A DNA stretch of 64,000 nt from Polaromonas sp. 39-63-25 (GTDB lineage: Bacteria > Pseudomonadota > Gammaproteobacteria > Burkholderiales > Burkholderiaceae_C), in contig NZ_NCJH01000002.1 in assembly GCF_002278925.1 (NCBI RefSeq), positions 62,001-126,000 of the forward strand. Direction: 5' to 3'. Shown here piece after piece: positions 7,015-16,610 of this stretch; the first letter of the stretch is position 1; every line of letters starts with the position of its first letter. A program made the translations under genes and the position numbers. Under the pieces are notes generated by a model. The model worked only from the letters and a program-made list of their open reading frames with translations. It was not told where the DNA came from and searched no databases.

Positions 7015-7929
7015 CTAAAAGGGGATGTCGTCGTCGGCGTCAGCGGCCTTCGCGGAGTCTACCTCGTACAACTGTACCTCTTTGCCTCCGACTAATGGAG
7101 ACTGCGATAGTTTCAAGAAGGCCACCGATCCTGCCTCAATCTCTTGCTTGAGTTTTGTCTCGAAGTCATCAATATTTTGATTCACCAGTCTACGCTTCGG
7201 TCCAAGCAGACCTGAAAGACTAACTGCAGTTGAGCCCGTAAAAGTCTTTGCAGAGGTACTCAAAATCTTCAAGAAGTCGTCAAAACTCTCAGCGATGGTG
7301 TCGAGCGCCTTCGCTTTTTTCTCAAGAATGAAGACGGAATTCAATAAATGTTCCACGATCTCAAGTGCAACGCGAATGTCAGATTCCTTAGGTTCCTTAA
7401 TTTCATGGGCCGCATCGTTACCCAAAAACCTAATGGCATGTAGGCGACGCTTATCGCCGTTGGACACATGCCCTGCTTTGTATAGCTGATCAATGCGCTT
7501 TTCAAGATTCGTTCCAGAAACCTTGAGATGGTTGCACACCGCCTCGATGCAGGCACGAAGTCCAACACTTGCTAATACATAGGCTCGTTGGCTAAGCGCA
7601 CTCAATGTCTGCTTATAGACCCGCTGAATCAGTCGTGGAAGAAAGTAGGTGTCGGAGAGCGGGCGATGCCCAGATAGTACGCTTGGATATAAGTGAGTTG
7701 TGACTTGATGGGAGTAACTCCCTTCGTCATCTTCCTCCACCATTTCGTAGTCATCGTTGCGGTGCCTGAAGCCGCATGTGTGGCATCCGAGGCAACGAAT
7801 GATTTGCCAAGTGTCCTTCTCGTGGTAAACGTCTGGACTGGACTCGTCCACATGCTGAGACAGGACCTCATGCCTTGTGCTGCGAGAGCACGCCCTGCAG
7901 TCGGCTCTGATGGTTTTGTTGGTGCTCAT
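7015..7929 (-). CDS. DUF4145-domain protein with N-terminal zinc ribbon
   Basis: 304 residues from the ATG at 7929-7927; a TTG four codons upstream is possible. The N-terminus has two cysteine pairs (DCRAC and later CLGCHTCGF) that look like a zinc ribbon. The middle contains LRACIEAVCNHL, then GDKRRLHAIRFLGNDAAHE, the core of DUF4145. This domain is found alone or in restriction and defence proteins, and its function is unclear. Base composition is much lower in GC than the neighbours and codon use is unusual, which suggests recent acquisition. The C-terminus is acidic (ADADDDIPF). No partner gene is adjacent. Confidence 0.7.
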   Translation of the reverse strand: MSTNKTIRADCRACSRSTRHEVLSQHVDESSPDVYHEKDTWQIIRCLGCHTCGFRHRNDDYEMVEEDDEGSYSHQVTTHLYPSVLSGHRPLSDTYFLPRLIQRVYKQTLSALSQRAYVLASVGLRACIEAVCNHLKVSGTNLEKRIDQLYKAGHVSNGDKRRLHAIRFLGNDAAHEIKEPKESDIRVALEIVEHLLNSVFILEKKAKALDTIAESFDDFLKILSTSAKTFTGSTAVSLSGLLGPKRRLVNQNIDDFETKLKQEIEAGSVAFLKLSQSPLVGGKEVQLYEVDSAKAADADDDIPF

Positions 7930-8210
7930 GTAGATGGGCAAATTGGGCGAGGTCTAACTATGTATGTGCACGACCAAACCAATGGTGTAGCTTGGTGAAT
8001 GCGGGTTAACGAGAACATCAGGTCGATTTTTAAGTCTATGTCAGCCAAGGAGTTCCGGCACATTGCGGCTCCCAGTTAAGTCGATAAAATGAAAACCGCA
8101 CATCGCAGATCATAGGCGCGAAACTGGAACCCTTCATCCTGCAAATGCAGGAGAGACCGAAACCTCAACACCGGTCAAACCCAGTCCAGGTACCGCACAA
8201 AACAATCCTC
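7930..8210. other. Upstream regions of the DUF4145 and AstE/AspA-like genes
   Basis: These 280 bases lie between divergent genes. The left part is A/T-rich like the DUF4145 gene. A small palindrome CCTGCAaaTGCAGG occurs at about 8138-8151. No conserved promoter stands out. Confidence 0.3.
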
Positions 8211-9206
8211 ATGACCGACAAACAAACGCCCGTCGTTTCCGAACCTCGCCCCACCCACCTGCGCACCCACAGCTTCCACGGCCTGGCCCCCGGCCCCAAG
8301 CTGCTGGTCCTGGGCGCCGTTCACGGCAACGAGGTCTGCGGCGCGAAAGCCACCGCGCAGTTGCTGCAGGACATCGACAGCGGCCAGCTCAGCATTGAAC
8401 GCGGCACGGTCACCTTTGTGCCCGTCACCAACCCGCTGGCCTACCAGCTCAAGCAGCGCACCGGCGAGCGCAACCTGAACCGCAACATGGCGCCGAGCGC
8501 GATTCCGCAGGATTTTGAAGACCGCATAGCGAATGTGTTGTGCCCACTGCTGGACGCGCATGACGTGCTGCTGGACCTGCACTCCTTCCACACCGGCGGC
8601 GCACCGTTTGTGATGATCGGCCCGCAGAACAACATGGGCACGCTGGAACCTTTCAGCCAGGCCGAAGCAGAAATGCAGCTCGCCCTGTGCACCGGCGCCC
8701 CGCGCATCGTGGAAGGCTGGCTGGACACCTACGCGCGTGGTGTGTCGCGCCGCGCTGCGGCGCCTCCTGTTGCTGGTGCGGCGCGCGCGCTGACGCTGGC
8801 GATCAACCCGAACTACGGCGTCGGCACCACCGAATACATGCGTTCACGCGGCGGCTACGGCGTGACGCTGGAATGCGGCCAGCATGACGCCCCGCAGGGC
8901 GTGCAGGTGGCGCGCCATGCGATCTTGCAGACGCTGGCGCTGCTGGGCATGGTGTCGCAGCCGATGGAAGCCTCAACTGCCGAGCGCGAAATCCTCCGCC
9001 TGGTCGATGTGACGGACCGCGAACACGCGGGCGACAGCTTCAGCCGCGAGTGGCGCAGCTTTGATGCGGTGCAGGCCGGCGAGCTGATCGGTATGCGCCA
9101 AAGCGGCGCCGAGGTAAAAGCGCCGCACGACGGTTTTGTGGTGTTTCCCAACCCACGCGCCGAGCCGGGGCAGGAGTGGTTTTACATGGCGCGGCGCCGG
9201 GGCTGA
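8211..9206 (+). CDS. AstE/AspA-family zinc hydrolase (aspartoacylase/succinylglutamate desuccinylase type)
   Basis: 331 residues from the ATG at 8211. Family M14-like metalloenzymes of this group remove an acyl group from an amino acid. Zinc ligands are visible as H38 and E41 in GAVHGNE and a later His in LLDLHSFHTGG; NLNRN follows the first block as in the family. A C-terminal segment from about 255 (EILRLVDVTDREH...) has the beta-rich look seen in AstE/AspA proteins. The frame is open to 8145 upstream, but the ATG at 8211 begins the recognisable protein. It stands alone between divergent and convergent neighbours. Which N-acyl amino acid it uses cannot be told from sequence. Confidence 0.8.
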   Translation: MTDKQTPVVSEPRPTHLRTHSFHGLAPGPKLLVLGAVHGNEVCGAKATAQLLQDIDSGQLSIERGTVTFVPVTNPLAYQLKQRTGERNLNRNMAPSAIPQDFEDRIANVLCPLLDAHDVLLDLHSFHTGGAPFVMIGPQNNMGTLEPFSQAEAEMQLALCTGAPRIVEGWLDTYARGVSRRAAAPPVAGAARALTLAINPNYGVGTTEYMRSRGGYGVTLECGQHDAPQGVQVARHAILQTLALLGMVSQPMEASTAEREILRLVDVTDREHAGDSFSREWRSFDAVQAGELIGMRQSGAEVKAPHDGFVVFPNPRAEPGQEWFYMARRRG

Positions 9207-9212
9207 TTTCAA

Positions 9213-9258
9213 GCAAAAAATGCCTGTAGCCCAATAATAACGGGCACCATCAGCTATC
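9213..9258 (-). repeat. Dispersed double-hairpin repeat, copy B
   Basis: On the minus strand it reads GATAGCTGATGGTGCCCGTT, then ATTGGGCTACAGGCATTTTTT. The GCCC...GGGC hairpin is perfect (GCCCgttattattGGGC). It lies just after the AstE/AspA-like gene. Confidence 0.6.
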
Positions 9259-9335
9259 ACATCAGGAGCATCCACACCCTGTAGGGAGCATCACAGACTC
9301 TTCGCCGGGCAGGCAGCTGTGCAACACAAGCTCAG

Positions 9336-9755
9336 CTAAACACGCCAATATGCCTGCGCTTCCGGCGGGAGCGATGCAAGCACATGCTCCAGTTCCTGCG
9401 GGTCCACATGGCGGCGCAGGGCCAGGGCCACGTCGTGGATGGCCGTGTCGGGCGAGAAGTTGTGCGCCTTGCGCAGTTGCTTCACTTCCCCGGTCATGGA
9501 CGCGCGATCGCTGAAGGCCAGCCGGGGCTGTTCGGTGTCCCAGTCGGACACAAAAATAGCGCGCAGCACTGCCGGAAGAACACCTGCAAACCGAAGCGCC
9601 TCCGGCACGCTGAGCCGGCGACGAAACACATGCAGCACGCCGACCACCATGTTGTAAGCCATGTTCGTGGTGGACAGCCCGGCCAGGTCACGCGCGTCGA
9701 CCATGAACTTCTCGAACTCGACGGAGGCGCGCTGGTATTCGGCGGGGATGGTCAT
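9336..9755 (-). CDS. DUF2267 protein
   Basis: 139 residues. The block DLAGLSTTNMAYNMVVGVLHVFRRRLS near the N-terminus, the helix EALRFAGVLPAVLRAIFVSDWD and the C-terminal ALRRHVDPQELEHVLASLPPEAQAYW are the conserved parts of DUF2267, a small helical soluble domain of unknown function often found in stress-related gene sets. It has the family's usual length. The gene is followed by unrelated sequence and preceded by msrA on the same strand 36 bp away, so the two may be co-transcribed. Confidence 0.8.
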   Translation of the reverse strand: MTIPAEYQRASVEFEKFMVDARDLAGLSTTNMAYNMVVGVLHVFRRRLSVPEALRFAGVLPAVLRAIFVSDWDTEQPRLAFSDRASMTGEVKQLRKAHNFSPDTAIHDVALALRRHVDPQELEHVLASLPPEAQAYWRV

Positions 9756-9791
9756 GACGTCGGGGCGGAGGATGTGCTCGGCACGGGACGC

Positions 9792-10352
9792 TCAGGTCTT
9801 GGCGTATTCCGAAAACGTCTTGCGGAACTTGGCCACCTTGGGACCGGCGACCGCCATGCAATAACCCTGGTTGGGATTTTTCTCGAAGAAGTCCTGGTGG
9901 TACTCCTCGGCCGCGGAGTAATTGCTGACCGGCAATACCTCGGTGACCACCGGCTTGCCGAACAGCTTTTGCGCGTTCAGCTCATGGACCATGTCCTCGG
10001 CCACCTGCTTCTGCCCGGGCGTCGAGTAGTAAATGCCGCTGCGGTATTGCGTGCCGCTGTCGTTGCCCTGGCGGTTCAGCGTGGTCGGGTCGTGGATCAC
10101 GAAGAAAATTTCAAGAATGGCGCGCAGGCCGATTTGTGCCGGGTCATAGACCAGCTTGACGACTTCGTTGTGCCCGGTGGTGCCGGTACACACCTGCTCG
10201 TAAGTCGGGTTGTTGACATGGCCGTTGCTGTAGCCCGACTCGACGTCCACGATGCCGCGCACCTGCACAAACACCGCTTCGGTGCACCAGAAGCAGCCGC
10301 CGCCCAGCGTGATGGTCTGCGGGCTGGTGCTGTTCGATGGGTCTTGTGTCAT
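9792..10352 (-). CDS. msrA: Peptide methionine sulfoxide reductase MsrA
   Basis: 186 residues. It reduces the S form of methionine sulfoxide in proteins and free methionine. The catalytic motif GCFWCTE is at residues 19-25 with the reactive C20. The blocks SGYSNGHVNNPTYEQVCTGTTGHNE and FFVIHDPTTLNRQGNDSGTQYRS are typical. No MsrB domain is fused. It is transcribed toward the DUF2267 gene. A purine-rich AAGGA precedes the ATG. Confidence 0.95.
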   Translation of the reverse strand: MTQDPSNSTSPQTITLGGGCFWCTEAVFVQVRGIVDVESGYSNGHVNNPTYEQVCTGTTGHNEVVKLVYDPAQIGLRAILEIFFVIHDPTTLNRQGNDSGTQYRSGIYYSTPGQKQVAEDMVHELNAQKLFGKPVVTEVLPVSNYSAAEEYHQDFFEKNPNQGYCMAVAGPKVAKFRKTFSEYAKT

Positions 10353-10510
10353 GGGTGGTGGTCCTTGTTTGGTTACGATCGGTCGGTTCCGGCTTGTTTT
10401 CGCGGCCCCGACCGAATGGTATTGAATTCAGGCGTCGATCATCCGGCAAACAGAAAAACCCCTTGACCGTCCTGCCGTCGCCCGACAACCTGTTTCCTGA
10501 AGTTCATGAG

Positions 10511-10566
10511 TCAAATTGGCCTCCAGGCCTTTCTGTACCTGCGCAAGCAGCTATTTATTTGAGAGC
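10511..10566 (-). repeat. Dispersed double-hairpin repeat, copy C
   Basis: Minus strand: CAAATAAATAGCTGCTTGCG, then AGGTACAGAAAGGCCTGGAG and GCCAATTTG. It lies 7 bases before the start of the YdcF-like gene, so it forms that gene's 5' leader. Confidence 0.7.
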
Positions 10567-10573
10567 ATTTTGA

Positions 10574-11344
10574 ATGATGTCACTGGGTGAACTCAAGCCG
10601 ATTCTTGCCACGCTGGTGCTGCCGCCCGCGGCACCGCTGCTGCTCGCCCTGCTGGGCCTGTTGCTGGCGATCCGCAAAAAGGCGCCTGGCCTGCTGCTGG
10701 CCTTTGCCGGTGTGGCCCTGCTCTGGTTCCTGAGTTGCCACGCGGTCGCGGTGTGGCTGGCGCAGACCCTCCTGCCGCAGCATGCGCCGGTGACGGTCGC
10801 CGCGCTGAAAAGCAGCGGCGTGCAGGCGATTGTGGTGCTGGGCGGCGGAGTTCACCCCGTTGCACCGGAGTATGGCGAGGCGCAGTCCTCCCCCGCCGCG
10901 GCCATGCGCCTGCGTTACGGTGCCTGGCTGGCACGCCAGACCGGCCTGCCGGTGGCGTTTGCCGGCGGCATGGGCTGGGGCACGGCGGAAGCACAAGTCC
11001 TGTCGGAAGGCGAAGTCGCCCGCCGCATGGCTCAGCAGGACTACGGCCTGAAGCTGCGCTGGATCGACGACCGCTCGCGCGACACGGCGGAAAACGCCAG
11101 CCTGCTCAGGCCGCTGCTGCAAAAGGACGGCGTGCAGCGGATCGCGCTGGTCACTCATGCCTGGCACATGCCGCGTTCGGTGCTGGCGTTCGAGCGCGCC
11201 GGCTTCACCGTAACCGCCGCGCCCATGGGTTTCATGCTGCCCAGCCGCAATGGTGTGCTGGAATGGCTGCCCTCCGGCAATGGCCTGGAGGATTCGCGGG
11301 CCATCCTCAGGGAGTGGCTGGCCCTGCGCATTGCCCGGCCTTGA
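10574..11344 (+). CDS. YdcF/ElyC-type DUF218 membrane protein
   Basis: 256 residues. Two N-terminal membrane helices (about 11-31 and 35-58) are followed by a soluble DUF218 domain: AIVVLGGGVHPVAPEYG, AMRLRYGAWLARQTGLPVAFAGGMGWG, RSRDTAENASLL, LVTHAWHMPRSVLAFERAGF. This matches ElyC/YdcF proteins, some of which affect cell-envelope precursor metabolism in E. coli. The start is one of two adjacent ATG codons. A dispersed repeat unit ends 7 bases upstream. It stands alone and is followed by the divergently controlled tetR operon on the same strand. The exact substrate is unknown. Confidence 0.8.
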   Translation: MMSLGELKPILATLVLPPAAPLLLALLGLLLAIRKKAPGLLLAFAGVALLWFLSCHAVAVWLAQTLLPQHAPVTVAALKSSGVQAIVVLGGGVHPVAPEYGEAQSSPAAAMRLRYGAWLARQTGLPVAFAGGMGWGTAEAQVLSEGEVARRMAQQDYGLKLRWIDDRSRDTAENASLLRPLLQKDGVQRIALVTHAWHMPRSVLAFERAGFTVTAAPMGFMLPSRNGVLEWLPSGNGLEDSRAILREWLALRIARP

Positions 11345-11404
11345 TCTGCCGCAAGCTTTACCCCACCTTCACCTGCCCGAGCCCGGATAAAGTGGGTGGG
11401 TCCC

Positions 11405-11455
11405 TTGACGGACGGGGAGCAAGGCACTACATTACTAACCAGTCAGTCAGTAACT
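11405..11455 (+). promoter_or_regulatory. Promoter and overlapping operator of the tetR-RND operon
   Basis: TTGACG (11405-11410), a 17-bp spacer and TACATT (11428-11433) form a good sigma-70 promoter. Immediately downstream, ACTAACCAGTCAGTCAGTAA (11433-11452) contains the TTACT/AGTAA dyad and the AACCAGTC motif often seen in TetR-family operators. It covers the expected transcription start and ends a few bases before the tetR ATG, which suits autorepression. No Shine-Dalgarno sequence is visible. Confidence 0.6.
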
Positions 11456-11456
11456 A

Positions 11457-12143
11457 ATGTCCATCTCCAAATTCCTCAGTGATACCACCGCCACGCTCTC
11501 GGCCAAACGCGAGCGGCGCAAGGAAGCGCGCCCCGGCGAGCTGCTCGATGCCGCGCTTGACCTGTTTGTCGAAAAAGGTTTCGCCGCGACCCGCGCCGAA
11601 GAAGTAGCCGCCCGCGCCGGCGTTTCCAAGGGCACGCTGTTCCTGTATTTCCAGAGCAAGGAAGAACTGCTCAAGGCGGTGGTGCGCGAAAACATCTCGG
11701 GGCGCTTCAAGGAGTGGAACGACGAGTTCGAACGTTTTGAAGGCACGGCCGCCGAGATGCTGGCCTACTGCATGACGGTGTGGTGGGAGCGTGTCGGCGC
11801 CACCCGGGCCTCGGGCATCACCAAGCTCATGATGAGCGAAGCCGGCAACTTCCCCGAAATCACCGCGTTCTATCAGCAGGAAGTCATCCTGCCCGGCCAG
11901 GCGCTGTTTCGCCGCATCATGCAGCGCGGCATAGACCGGGGTGAATTCCGGCCGATGGACCTGGACTACGCCATCTACAGCGTGATTGCGCCCATGATTT
12001 TCCTGATTCTGGCCAAACATTCCGCAGGCACCTGCGCAGACCCCAGCCTGCAGGGCAACGCCACCAAATACATCGCCACCCAGGTCGACACCATCCTCCA
12101 CGGGATCTGCGTGGCCCCCACCACCGGCAAGGCAAAAAAATGA
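11457..12143 (+). CDS. TetR/AcrR-family repressor of the RND efflux operon
   Basis: 228 residues. The helix-turn-helix is EEVAARAGVSKGTLFLYFQSKEELLKAV (about 44-71), the standard TetR_N pattern; the rest is the ligand and dimer domain. First gene of an operon with the adaptor and pump genes; its stop overlaps the adaptor start by ATGA (12140-12143). It most likely represses its own operon by binding the repeat next to the ATG and is released by a pump substrate. The leader is very short and has no ribosome binding site, so translation may start in a leaderless-like way. Ligand unknown. Confidence 0.9.
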   Translation: MSISKFLSDTTATLSAKRERRKEARPGELLDAALDLFVEKGFAATRAEEVAARAGVSKGTLFLYFQSKEELLKAVVRENISGRFKEWNDEFERFEGTAAEMLAYCMTVWWERVGATRASGITKLMMSEAGNFPEITAFYQQEVILPGQALFRRIMQRGIDRGEFRPMDLDYAIYSVIAPMIFLILAKHSAGTCADPSLQGNATKYIATQVDTILHGICVAPTTGKAKK

Positions 12144-13342
12144 AACCCTGGATCAAATGGGTCATCGCCCTCGTCCTGCTGCTGCTGCTGGCCACGGCCG
12201 TGTGGGGCACGCTGTCAGCACGCAAAAAGCAGCAACAGGCGCTGGCCGACTCCACGGCCGCCAAAGCGCAAACCGTGGTCGAGCTGGCGGCCACCGATGT
12301 GTTCCAGGCCAAAACCATGGAGCTGAGCCAGGGGCTGCCGGTGTCGGGCTCGCTCAAGGCCGTCAACTCGGCCTTCGTCAAGACACGGGTGGCCGGCGAA
12401 CTGCAGGGCCTGACGGTGCGTGAAGGCGATACCGTCAAGGCCGGGCAAGTGCTGGCACGTATTGACGCCAGCGAATACCAGTCGCGCATGCGGCAGGCGC
12501 AGGAGCAGGCCGATTCGGCCAAGGCGCAGATCGACATCGTGCAGCGCCAGTACGACAACAACCAGGCCCTGGTCAACCAGGGCTTCATTTCCAGAACGGC
12601 GCTCGACGCCTCGCTGGCCAACCTCAACGCGGCCAAAGCCACCCACCGGGCCGCCCTCGCCGCTGCCGAGGTGGCCAAAAAATCGCTGGACGACACGGTG
12701 CTGCGCGCACCCCTGTCGGGCCAGGTTGCACAGCGCCTGGCGCAGCCCGGTGAACGCCTCGGGGTGGACGTGCGGGTGCTGGAAATTGTGGACCTGAGCC
12801 GGCTGGAATTGGAAGCCAGCCTGAGCGCGGCCGATGCACTGACAGTGCGCCACGGCCAGAGCGCGGTGCTGCAGATAGAAGGCAGCGCGCAGACCGTCAA
12901 GGCGACGGTGGCACGCATCAACCCCAGCGCGCAGGGCGGCAGCCGCAGCGTGCTGGTGTACCTGGGCATCGACAACCCGGCCGCGCCCCCGGGCCTGCGC
13001 CAGGGCCTGTTTGCGCAGGGCACGCTGGGCACGACGCGCGTGCAGGCCCTGGCCGTGCCGCTGAGCGCCGTGCGTACCGACAAACCCGCGCCTTATGTGC
13101 AGGTGGTGGACAACAACCAGGTCGTGCACAAGCCGGTGGAGATGGGCTTGCGCGGCAGCAGCGGCGCAGACGCGGGCAACGGCACCCTGGTGGCGGTCAA
13201 AGGGCTGGCGGAAAACGCGGTGGTCATCGCCGGTGCCGTGGGTGCCCTGCGCGAGGGAACGGCCGTGAAGTTCACGCAGGCGCCCGCCTGGGCCCAGGCT
13301 CCTGCCGCGCCCGCACCCGCTTCCGTCAAAACCGCGCCCTAA
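12140..13342 (+). CDS. RND efflux periplasmic adaptor (membrane fusion protein)
   Basis: 400 residues. An N-terminal membrane anchor (about 5-24) without lipobox precedes a first beta/lipoyl half, an alpha-helical hairpin (about 110-185: RQAQEQADSAKAQIDIVQRQYD and AAKATHRAALAAAEVAKKSLDD), the second lipoyl half VLRAPLSGQVAQRL, and beta-barrel and membrane-proximal domains. It joins the inner-membrane pump encoded next to an outer-membrane channel. The C-terminus is rich in Ala/Pro. It overlaps tetR by 4 bp and is 6 bp before the pump gene. Confidence 0.93.
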   Translation: MKPWIKWVIALVLLLLLATAVWGTLSARKKQQQALADSTAAKAQTVVELAATDVFQAKTMELSQGLPVSGSLKAVNSAFVKTRVAGELQGLTVREGDTVKAGQVLARIDASEYQSRMRQAQEQADSAKAQIDIVQRQYDNNQALVNQGFISRTALDASLANLNAAKATHRAALAAAEVAKKSLDDTVLRAPLSGQVAQRLAQPGERLGVDVRVLEIVDLSRLELEASLSAADALTVRHGQSAVLQIEGSAQTVKATVARINPSAQGGSRSVLVYLGIDNPAAPPGLRQGLFAQGTLGTTRVQALAVPLSAVRTDKPAPYVQVVDNNQVVHKPVEMGLRGSSGADAGNGTLVAVKGLAENAVVIAGAVGALREGTAVKFTQAPAWAQAPAAPAPASVKTAP

Positions 13343-13348
13343 ACCGGT

Positions 13349-16300
13349 ATGTGGTTCACCCAGGTCAGCCTGAAAAATCCGGTCTTCGCGACCATGGTCA
13401 TGCTCGCCATCGTGGTGCTGGGCCTGTTTTCCTACCAGCGCCTGCAGGTCGACCAGTTTCCGAACATTGACTTTCCGGTGGTGGTGGTCACCACCGAATA
13501 CCCCGGCGCTTCGCCCGAGATCGTCGAGAGCGAAGTCACCAAGAAAATCGAGGAAGGCGTCAATTCGATTGCCGGCATCAATGCGCTGACGTCCCGCAGC
13601 TACGAAGGCCAGTCGGTCGTCATCATCGAATTCCAGCTGCAGATCGACGGCCGCAAGGCCGCAGAAGACGTGCGCGAAAAGATTGCTTCGCTGCGTCCGC
13701 TGCTGCGCGACGAGGTCAAGGAGCCGCGCGTGCTGCGTTTCGACCCGGCCAACCGCGCCATCTGGTCGGTTGCCGTGTTGCCGATGGCTGCAGGCGCCGG
13801 TCCTGCAGCGGCAAGCACAGCGGCCTTGCCCACCGCCGTCGAACTGACCAACTGGGCCGACCAGGTGCTCAAGAAGCGGCTGGAGAACGTGCGCGGCGTC
13901 GGCTCGGTCAGCCTGGTGGGCGGCAGCAAGCGCGAAATCAACATCTACCTGAACCCGCAGGCCATGGAAGCGCTGGGCATCACGGCCGACCAGGTGGCGA
14001 GCGCCGTGCGCAACGAAAACCAGGACCTGCCGGTGGGCGCCATCCGCTCACTGGCGCAGGAACGCGTCGTGAAAATCGACGCCCGCATGAAACGGCCCGA
14101 AGACTTCGGCAAGATCATCGTGGCGCGCAAGGTGTCCGCCGCCGGCGCGGGCAGCACCGTCACTGTGGACCAGGTCGCCAGCATCCGCGACGGCTCGCAG
14201 GAGATCGACAGCCTGGCGCTGTACAACGGCCAGCGCACCTTGCTGCTGACCGTGCAGAAAGCCCAGGGCGAAAACACCATTGCGGTGGTGGACGGGCTGA
14301 ACAAGGCGATCAAGGATCTGGAGGCCCAGCTTCCGCCCGGCACGCGGCTGGAGCAGATTGGCGACGGATCGCGGCCCATCCGGGTGGCGGTTGAAAACGT
14401 GCGCCGAACACTGATCGAAGGCGCGTTGCTGACCATCTTGATCGTCTTCCTGTTCCTGAATTCGTGGCGCTCCACGGTGATCACCGGCCTGACGCTGCCA
14501 ATCTCCATCATCGGCACCTTCCTGTTCATGAACCTGTTCGGCTTCACCATCAACATGATCACGTTGATGGCGCTGAGCCTGTGTGTGGGCCTGCTGATCG
14601 ACGACGCGATTGTGGTGCGCGAAAACATCGTGCGCCATGTGCAGATGGGCAAGCCGCCCTACCAGGCCGCGATGGAGGGCACGCAGGAAATCGGGCTCGC
14701 GGTGCTGGCCACCACGTTTTCCATCGTGGCGGTGTTCCTGCCCATCGGTTTCATGGGCGGCATCATCGGCAAGTTCTTCCACGAGTTCGGTGTCACCATC
14801 GTGGCGGCGGTGCTGATCTCGATGTTCGTCAGCTTCACGCTGGACCCCATGCTGTCGAGCATCTGGCATGACCCCAGCATTCATGCACACGGCCAGCACG
14901 GCAAACCGGTCACTTTCTACGACAGGACCATAGGCCGGGTGACCGGCTGGTTCGAACGCGCCACCGACTCGCTGGCCGAGACTTACCAGCGCATCCTGCG
15001 CTGGTCCCTGGTGCACAGGCTGGCCACGGTGGGCCTGGCCCTGGCGATTTTTGTGACCAGCGTTTTCATGGTGCCCCTGCTCGGCACCGAGTTCGTGCCC
15101 AAGGCCGACTTCTCGGAAACCTCGCTCAATTTCTACACGCCGGTGGGTTCGTCGCTGGAGGCCACCGAAGCCAAGACGCGGCAGGTCGAAACCATTCTGC
15201 GCGAATTCCCGGAGGTGAAATACACGCTGTCGACCATCAACACCGGCAACGCCCAGGGCAAGATGTACGCCAGCTTCTACGTGCGCCTGGTGGACCGCAA
15301 GGACCGGAGCCGCAACGTGGACGAGATGTCTGGCGTGCTGCGCGAACGCCTCAAGCAGGTGCCAGGCATCACCGTCACCCACGTCGGTCTGCTGGACTCG
15401 GTGGGTGGCAACAAACAGGTCGAGTTCTCGCTGCAGGGCGCCGACCTGAAGGAGCTGGAACGCCTGACCGGCCTGGTGATGGCCAAAATCAGCGGCATCC
15501 CCGGCCTGGTGGACCTGGACTCCAGCCTGAAGGCCGACAAACCGACCATCGAAGTGGACGTCAAGCGTGATGCCGCGTCCGACCTCGGCCTGTCGGTCTC
15601 GCAGATCGCGGCCTCGCTGCGCACCCTGGTGGCCGGGCAGACGGTGGGCAACTGGCGCGCGCCCGACGACCAGACCTACGACGTGAATGTGCGGCTAGCA
15701 CCCAACGCCCGCAATACACCGCAGGACCTGGAGCGCCTGCCCTTCATCAGCAGTGTCATCGGCAGCAATCCCGACGGCTCGGCCCGCACGGTGCGCCTGA
15801 GCCAGGTGGCCACGGTGAAAGAAGCCACCGGCCCGAACCAGATCAACCGGCGCGACCTGACCCGCGAAGTCGCCATCAACGCCAACGTCTACAACCGCTC
15901 GGCCGGTGAGGTCTCTGCCGACATCCGCACCGCGCTCGACAGCATCAGCTTTCCGCCCGGCTACCGCTACCAGTTTGGCGGCTCGACCAAAAACATGGCC
16001 GAGTCCTTTGGATATGCCATCTCTGCGCTGGTCATGGCGATCCTGTTCATCTACATGATCCTGGCCAGCCAGTTCAAGAGCTTTCTGCAGCCCATGGCCC
16101 TGATGACCTCGCTGCCGCTCACGCTGATCGGCGTGGTGCTGGCGCTACTGCTGTTTCGCTCGACGCTGTCGATGTTTTCCATCATCGGCGTGGTGATGCT
16201 GATGGGCCTGGTCACGAAAAACGCGATTTTGCTGGTCGATTTTGCTATCCGCATGCGGGACGAAGGCATGGAACGCAGCGAAGCCCTCTTGACGGCCGCC

Positions 16301-16567
16301 CGCGTACGCCTGCGCCCGATTCTGATGACCACGCTGGCCATGATTTTCGGCATGGTGCCACTGGCCTTTGCACTGACCGAAGGCTCGGAGCAGCGCGCCC
16401 CCATGGGCCAGGCCGTGATTGGCGGCGTCATCACCTCCTCGCTGTTGACGCTGGTGGTGGTGCCGGTGACCTATTGCTACCTGGATGATCTGGCGCAATG
16501 GTTCAAACGAATCTTCACCGGCCGGCGTGCCCTGCCCGCCCCTGGGGGTGCCTCCCAACTAAAATGA
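13349..16567 (+). CDS. RND multidrug-type efflux pump (AcrB/MexB superfamily, HAE1-like)
   Basis: 1072 residues, the usual length for a proton-driven RND exporter. It has twelve predicted membrane helices, with the paired aspartates of helix 4 in [13 protein letters not shown] (about 411-423) and the helix 10 lysine in [14 protein letters not shown]. The large periplasmic loops include the porter domain from residue 30 on ([21 protein letters not shown]). It works with the adaptor encoded just upstream; the TolC-family channel gene lies 1.1 kb downstream beyond pcm. Regulation is by the TetR protein of the operon. The substrate cannot be told; hydrophobic drugs, solvents or aromatic compounds are all possible. 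Confidence 0.93.
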   Translation: MWFTQVSLKNPVFATMVMLAIVVLGLFSYQRLQVDQFPNIDFPVVVVTTEYPGASPEIVESEVTKKIEEGVNSIAGINALTSRSYEGQSVVIIEFQLQIDGRKAAEDVREKIASLRPLLRDEVKEPRVLRFDPANRAIWSVAVLPMAAGAGPAAASTAALPTAVELTNWADQVLKKRLENVRGVGSVSLVGGSKREINIYLNPQAMEALGITADQVASAVRNENQDLPVGAIRSLAQERVVKIDARMKRPEDFGKIIVARKVSAAGAGSTVTVDQVASIRDGSQEIDSLALYNGQRTLLLTVQKAQGENTIAVVDGLNKAIKDLEAQLPPGTRLEQIGDGSRPIRVAVENVRRTLIEGALLTILIVFLFLNSWRSTVITGLTLPISIIGTFLFMNLFGFTINMITLMALSLCVGLLIDDAIVVRENIVRHVQMGKPPYQAAMEGTQEIGLAVLATTFSIVAVFLPIGFMGGIIGKFFHEFGVTIVAAVLISMFVSFTLDPMLSSIWHDPSIHAHGQHGKPVTFYDRTIGRVTGWFERATDSLAETYQRILRWSLVHRLATVGLALAIFVTSVFMVPLLGTEFVPKADFSETSLNFYTPVGSSLEATEAKTRQVETILREFPEVKYTLSTINTGNAQGKMYASFYVRLVDRKDRSRNVDEMSGVLRERLKQVPGITVTHVGLLDSVGGNKQVEFSLQGADLKELERLTGLVMAKISGIPGLVDLDSSLKADKPTIEVDVKRDAASDLGLSVSQIAASLRTLVAGQTVGNWRAPDDQTYDVNVRLAPNARNTPQDLERLPFISSVIGSNPDGSARTVRLSQVATVKEATGPNQINRRDLTREVAINANVYNRSAGEVSADIRTALDSISFPPGYRYQFGGSTKNMAESFGYAISALVMAILFIYMILASQFKSFLQPMALMTSLPLTLIGVVLALLLFRSTLSMFSIIGVVMLMGLVTKNAILLVDFAIRMRDEGMERSEALLTAARVRLRPILMTTLAMIFGMVPLAFALTEGSEQRAPMGQAVIGGVITSSLLTLVVVPVTYCYLDDLAQWFKRIFTGRRALPAPGGASQLK

Positions 16568-16610
16568 TGGGTTTCCCCCGACAGTCCCACCGTTTATTAC
16601 AGACCACACC

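Noticed and set aside
11345-11404. Terminator after the YdcF-like gene
   Set aside because: CCCACCTT and AAAGTGGG can pair, but with a mismatch, a wide loop and no T-run.
14048-15382. Long open frame (444 codons) antisense to the RND pump gene
   Set aside because: It mirrors the codon pattern of the pump gene, has a low-complexity His/Gln/Arg-rich product and no ribosome binding site. Such shadows are expected in high-GC DNA. The same applies to the frames antisense to gltX (41959-43248), the TonB receptor (1578-2780) and folC (47623-48909).
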